This document shows positions 62,075-64,000 of a DNA stretch of 64,000 bases, one piece after another (the stretch's first letter is position 1; each line of letters opens with the position of its first letter). The notes beneath the pieces were generated by a model, which searched no databases, was not told the DNA's origin, and saw nothing but the letters and a program-made list of their open reading frames with translations. Where the stretch lies: positions 1 to 64,000 of the forward strand of contig JAVBLR010000016.1 of the NCBI GenBank assembly GCA_031553395.1, read 5' to 3'. The translations under genes and the position numbers were made by a program. Source of the DNA: WRGA01 sp031553395 (lineage in GTDB: Bacteria > Bacteroidota > Bacteroidia > Bacteroidales > WRGA01).

Positions 62075-64000
62075 TTATCTATGCAACGTTTCCAAAAATT
62101 CAACCTCAACGATACGCAATTCATTGTTTGTTTTGTCACCACCTTCTGCTTTGAAAAGGTCGAGTTCACCGGCTTTAGGTTCAACAACTTCAATAATTTG
62201 TCCGAAAGCATCCGCATCATGAGTTGCACCTTTTAAACGAATCGTTATTTTATCGCTCCGAACCGGTTTTACAGATAAATGCACATATCCCAAACTTCTT
62301 TCCGTATTGCCACTCCAAATAAGTTCATCTCCGGCAAAAATTTCCAACGGGTATGAGCGTTGCCTCCAACCTGTCAACTTAATGCAGATATCATCTATTT
62401 CAGCCCGTCTTTCCAATTGATAAGTAATCCATGCTGTACTTAACCTTCCGTCGTTTCTCCATTCGCTCAGTTCGTTATCATCATAACTTTTAGCAATATC
62501 TTCACTATTTACTCCGGCAATGGCATCTTTGATCTTTACATCTACCTTCGAATCCTTATAAGAAGGAGTTAATGGCGTTTCTCCACGATCAAATCTACTT
62601 GAAAGTTTTTCTGCAGGAAAGAATGTACTAAGTCCGTCTTTCACTTCCACAGGAATAGATAAAAACGAAACCTCTTCCGAATCGAATCCTTTCGCCTCTG
62701 CTTTTAGTGTAATATTTCCGGCTATATCCGTAGGACGTATCATAACTCTGGTAATTCCACATTCAACAGGAAGTTCTTTCGCCAAAACATAATTATCATT
62801 TGCTTGAGCAATTCCACCTCTCCATTCGGCAGGCCCTTGCAAATCAAATTTTACCATATCATTGGCAAGCGGACATCTATTCCCGTTTTCATCCACAATT
62901 TCCACTTGTACTAATGCAATATCAGCTCCATCAGCATATACACCTTCAGGTCCGTGCATCAATGTTAATTTCAATTTCTTAGAATCTCCTACCGTTTTAA
63001 TTGAATAACGGCTGAGTTCTTTATTATTTTCATCATAGCTAACAGCTTCAATAGTTCCTTTTTCCCATTGGATTGAATCAAACGTAAACAGAAAACGATA
63101 ATCTTGTTTCCCAAAACCTTTTGATTTCCCATTTACAAACAATTCTACTTTATCTCCTGATGAAACTACATATACAGGCTTAACTATCTCCGGCGTATAA
63201 TTCCAATGTCCGATGATATAGGTGCTTTGATTTTCAACATCGACCCATCCGTCCCACATTACTTTATGAGCGAAGAATCCGTCTTTTGGAATTCTCAATG
63301 GATCTACAACACCACTTCTGCGGTAATTTTCCGCACCACGTCCATACGTCTGCGTATCGGAAAATACAATTTTTGCTCCTCCCGAATTTACTCTTCTTCC
63401 CGTTCCCGGACGTTCGATCCAATAATCATACCATCTGCGAACAAATTCCACGGTCAACATATCCTGATTGTGGTTATATGCACTTGCATCTTGCCCTTTA
63501 TGCAAAGGCCCGTCACCTTCTTTATGAAACGGATAACTGTACGCATCCCAATATTTCCGCAATCCTTCATCCCGGCAATATTCCGTTTGAATCATCGGAT
63601 GATGGTCGCTCTTATTGATATACAACATTTCACCTCCCCATTCGGCTTCACGAATATCCAACATTTCACGCGAACCCATTGCACGTCCGCCATAAGGGTC
63701 ATATTTATCCCGAATGGCAACCATATCAAGCATGTGTTCACGGCTTATCGATTCATTCCCCGATTCATAAAACAAAATACTCGGACTGTTGCGAAGATAA
63801 ATAATCATGTCCCGCATCAATTCCATGCGTTGTTCCCAACGGCGGCCTTCAATATCTTTTTCTGCATCTCCGGCAGGCATTATCTGAATAACACCTGTTC
63901 GGTCACACGATTCTACATCCTGTTTCCAAGGCGTAACATGCATCCAGCGATAAAGATTGGCATTGTGTTCAATCATCAATCCATTGGAATAATCGCTCAT
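62075..64000 (-). CDS. Glycoside hydrolase family 2 enzyme, N-terminus outside window
   Basis: The C-terminal 641 residues of a GH2 protein; the first residues here (MSDYSNGLMIEHNANLYRWM) are already inside the catalytic barrel, so the ATG at the edge is not the start. Acid/base Glu in FYESGNESISREH (about residue 85 here), nucleophile Glu in MIQTEYCRDEG (about 140). Beyond the barrel are Ig-like domains (VYVVSSGDKVELFVNGKSKG, GPEGVYADGADIALVQVEIV) and a F5/8-type discoidin domain (STAWITYQLERRAEIDDICI, LEIFAGDELIWSG). This long layout resembles GH2 enzymes of pectin and rhamnogalacturonan loci. It is first in the minus-strand enzyme operon visible here; a signal peptide cannot be checked. 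Confidence 0.9.
   Translation of the reverse strand: MSDYSNGLMIEHNANLYRWMHVTPWKQDVESCDRTGVIQIMPAGDAEKDIEGRRWEQRMELMRDMIIYLRNSPSILFYESGNESISREHMLDMVAIRDKYDPYGGRAMGSREMLDIREAEWGGEMLYINKSDHHPMIQTEYCRDEGLRKYWDAYSYPFHKEGDGPLHKGQDASAYNHNQDMLTVEFVRRWYDYWIERPGTGRRVNSGGAKIVFSDTQTYGRGAENYRRSGVVDPLRIPKDGFFAHKVMWDGWVDVENQSTYIIGHWNYTPEIVKPVYVVSSGDKVELFVNGKSKGFGKQDYRFLFTFDSIQWEKGTIEAVSYDENNKELSRYSIKTVGDSKKLKLTLMHGPEGVYADGADIALVQVEIVDENGNRCPLANDMVKFDLQGPAEWRGGIAQANDNYVLAKELPVECGITRVMIRPTDIAGNITLKAEAKGFDSEEVSFLSIPVEVKDGLSTFFPAEKLSSRFDRGETPLTPSYKDSKVDVKIKDAIAGVNSEDIAKSYDDNELSEWRNDGRLSTAWITYQLERRAEIDDICIKLTGWRQRSYPLEIFAGDELIWSGNTERSLGYVHLSVKPVRSDKITIRLKGATHDADAFGQIIEVVEPKAGELDLFKAEGGDKTNNELRIVEVEFLETLHR

Noticed and set aside
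62014..62229. 71-codon minus-strand frame at the end of the GH2 gene
   Set aside because: It overlaps the discoidin domain of the GH2 protein in another frame and has no independent support.
1..64000. Search for CRISPR arrays, tRNA, rRNA, transposases, integrases and phage genes
   Set aside because: No regular spacer array, cloverleaf, transposase DDE motif or phage structural gene was seen. Only short repeats listed above are present.

Overview
The window looks like a piece of a Bacteroidales chromosome (phylum Bacteroidota). Several things point there: two SusC/SusD outer-membrane pairs, C-terminal sorting domains of the type IX secretion system (T9SS), an S16 ribosomal protein with the long Ala/Glu tail seen in this phylum, and promoters of the Bacteroides form (TTG, about 20 bases, TAnnTTTG) in front of gyrB, rpsP and sufE. 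The AT-rich composition and T9SS would fit a Dysgonomonas- or Paludibacter-like genus, but that is a guess. Almost everything is on the minus strand. Only gyrB and the sufE-like gene are on the plus strand.

Layout. 1-11.1 kb: secreted proteins of unknown function, including a 2330-residue T9SS cargo with a small membrane-anchored partner upstream, and two paralogous T9SS-type proteins, one cut by the window edge. 11.6-14.2 kb: a GH3/auxin-conjugase-like adenylating enzyme and rpsP. 14.2-20.3 kb: a tripartite RND efflux system (adaptor, pump, TolC-like protein). 20.7-22.7 kb: gyrB. 23-29.4 kb: two homologous T9SS surface proteins with autotransporter-type (PATR) repeats, with a frameshifted lipoprotein gene between them. 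29.6-48.1 kb: one long minus-strand block of lipoproteins with fasciclin (FAS1) domains, SusC and SusD, a second SusC and SusD, and three more FAS1 genes, with a gene remnant showing past tandem duplication. 48.5-64 kb: carbohydrate enzymes (two GH2, two PL11 rhamnogalacturonan lyases, GH43, GH88, DUF2264) and the sufE-like gene.

How it fits together. The right 40 kb reads as a polysaccharide utilisation region, most likely for rhamnogalacturonan I or a related pectic or arabinogalactan polymer. A surface PL11 enzyme on a PATR stalk would cut the chain, SusCD pairs and FAS1 lipoproteins would bind and import pieces, and PL11, GH88, GH43, GH2 and DUF2264 enzymes would finish the work in the periplasm. 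No regulator, ECF sigma/anti-sigma pair or hybrid two-component system lies inside the window.

The two most unusual signals are regulatory. (1) Both susC genes and the tolC-like efflux gene share a conserved leader of about 95-103 nt that contains a short reading frame and a hexamer (pentamer in one case) complementary to the start codon region. (2) A paired 20-bp-spaced repeat (TGGAAAATAGTAC-like) sits 22-23 bases upstream of a TAnnTTTG box at three promoters, with a degenerate fourth. These control the FAS1/Sus block, the PATR proteins and the PL11-PATR fusion, which suggests one regulon.
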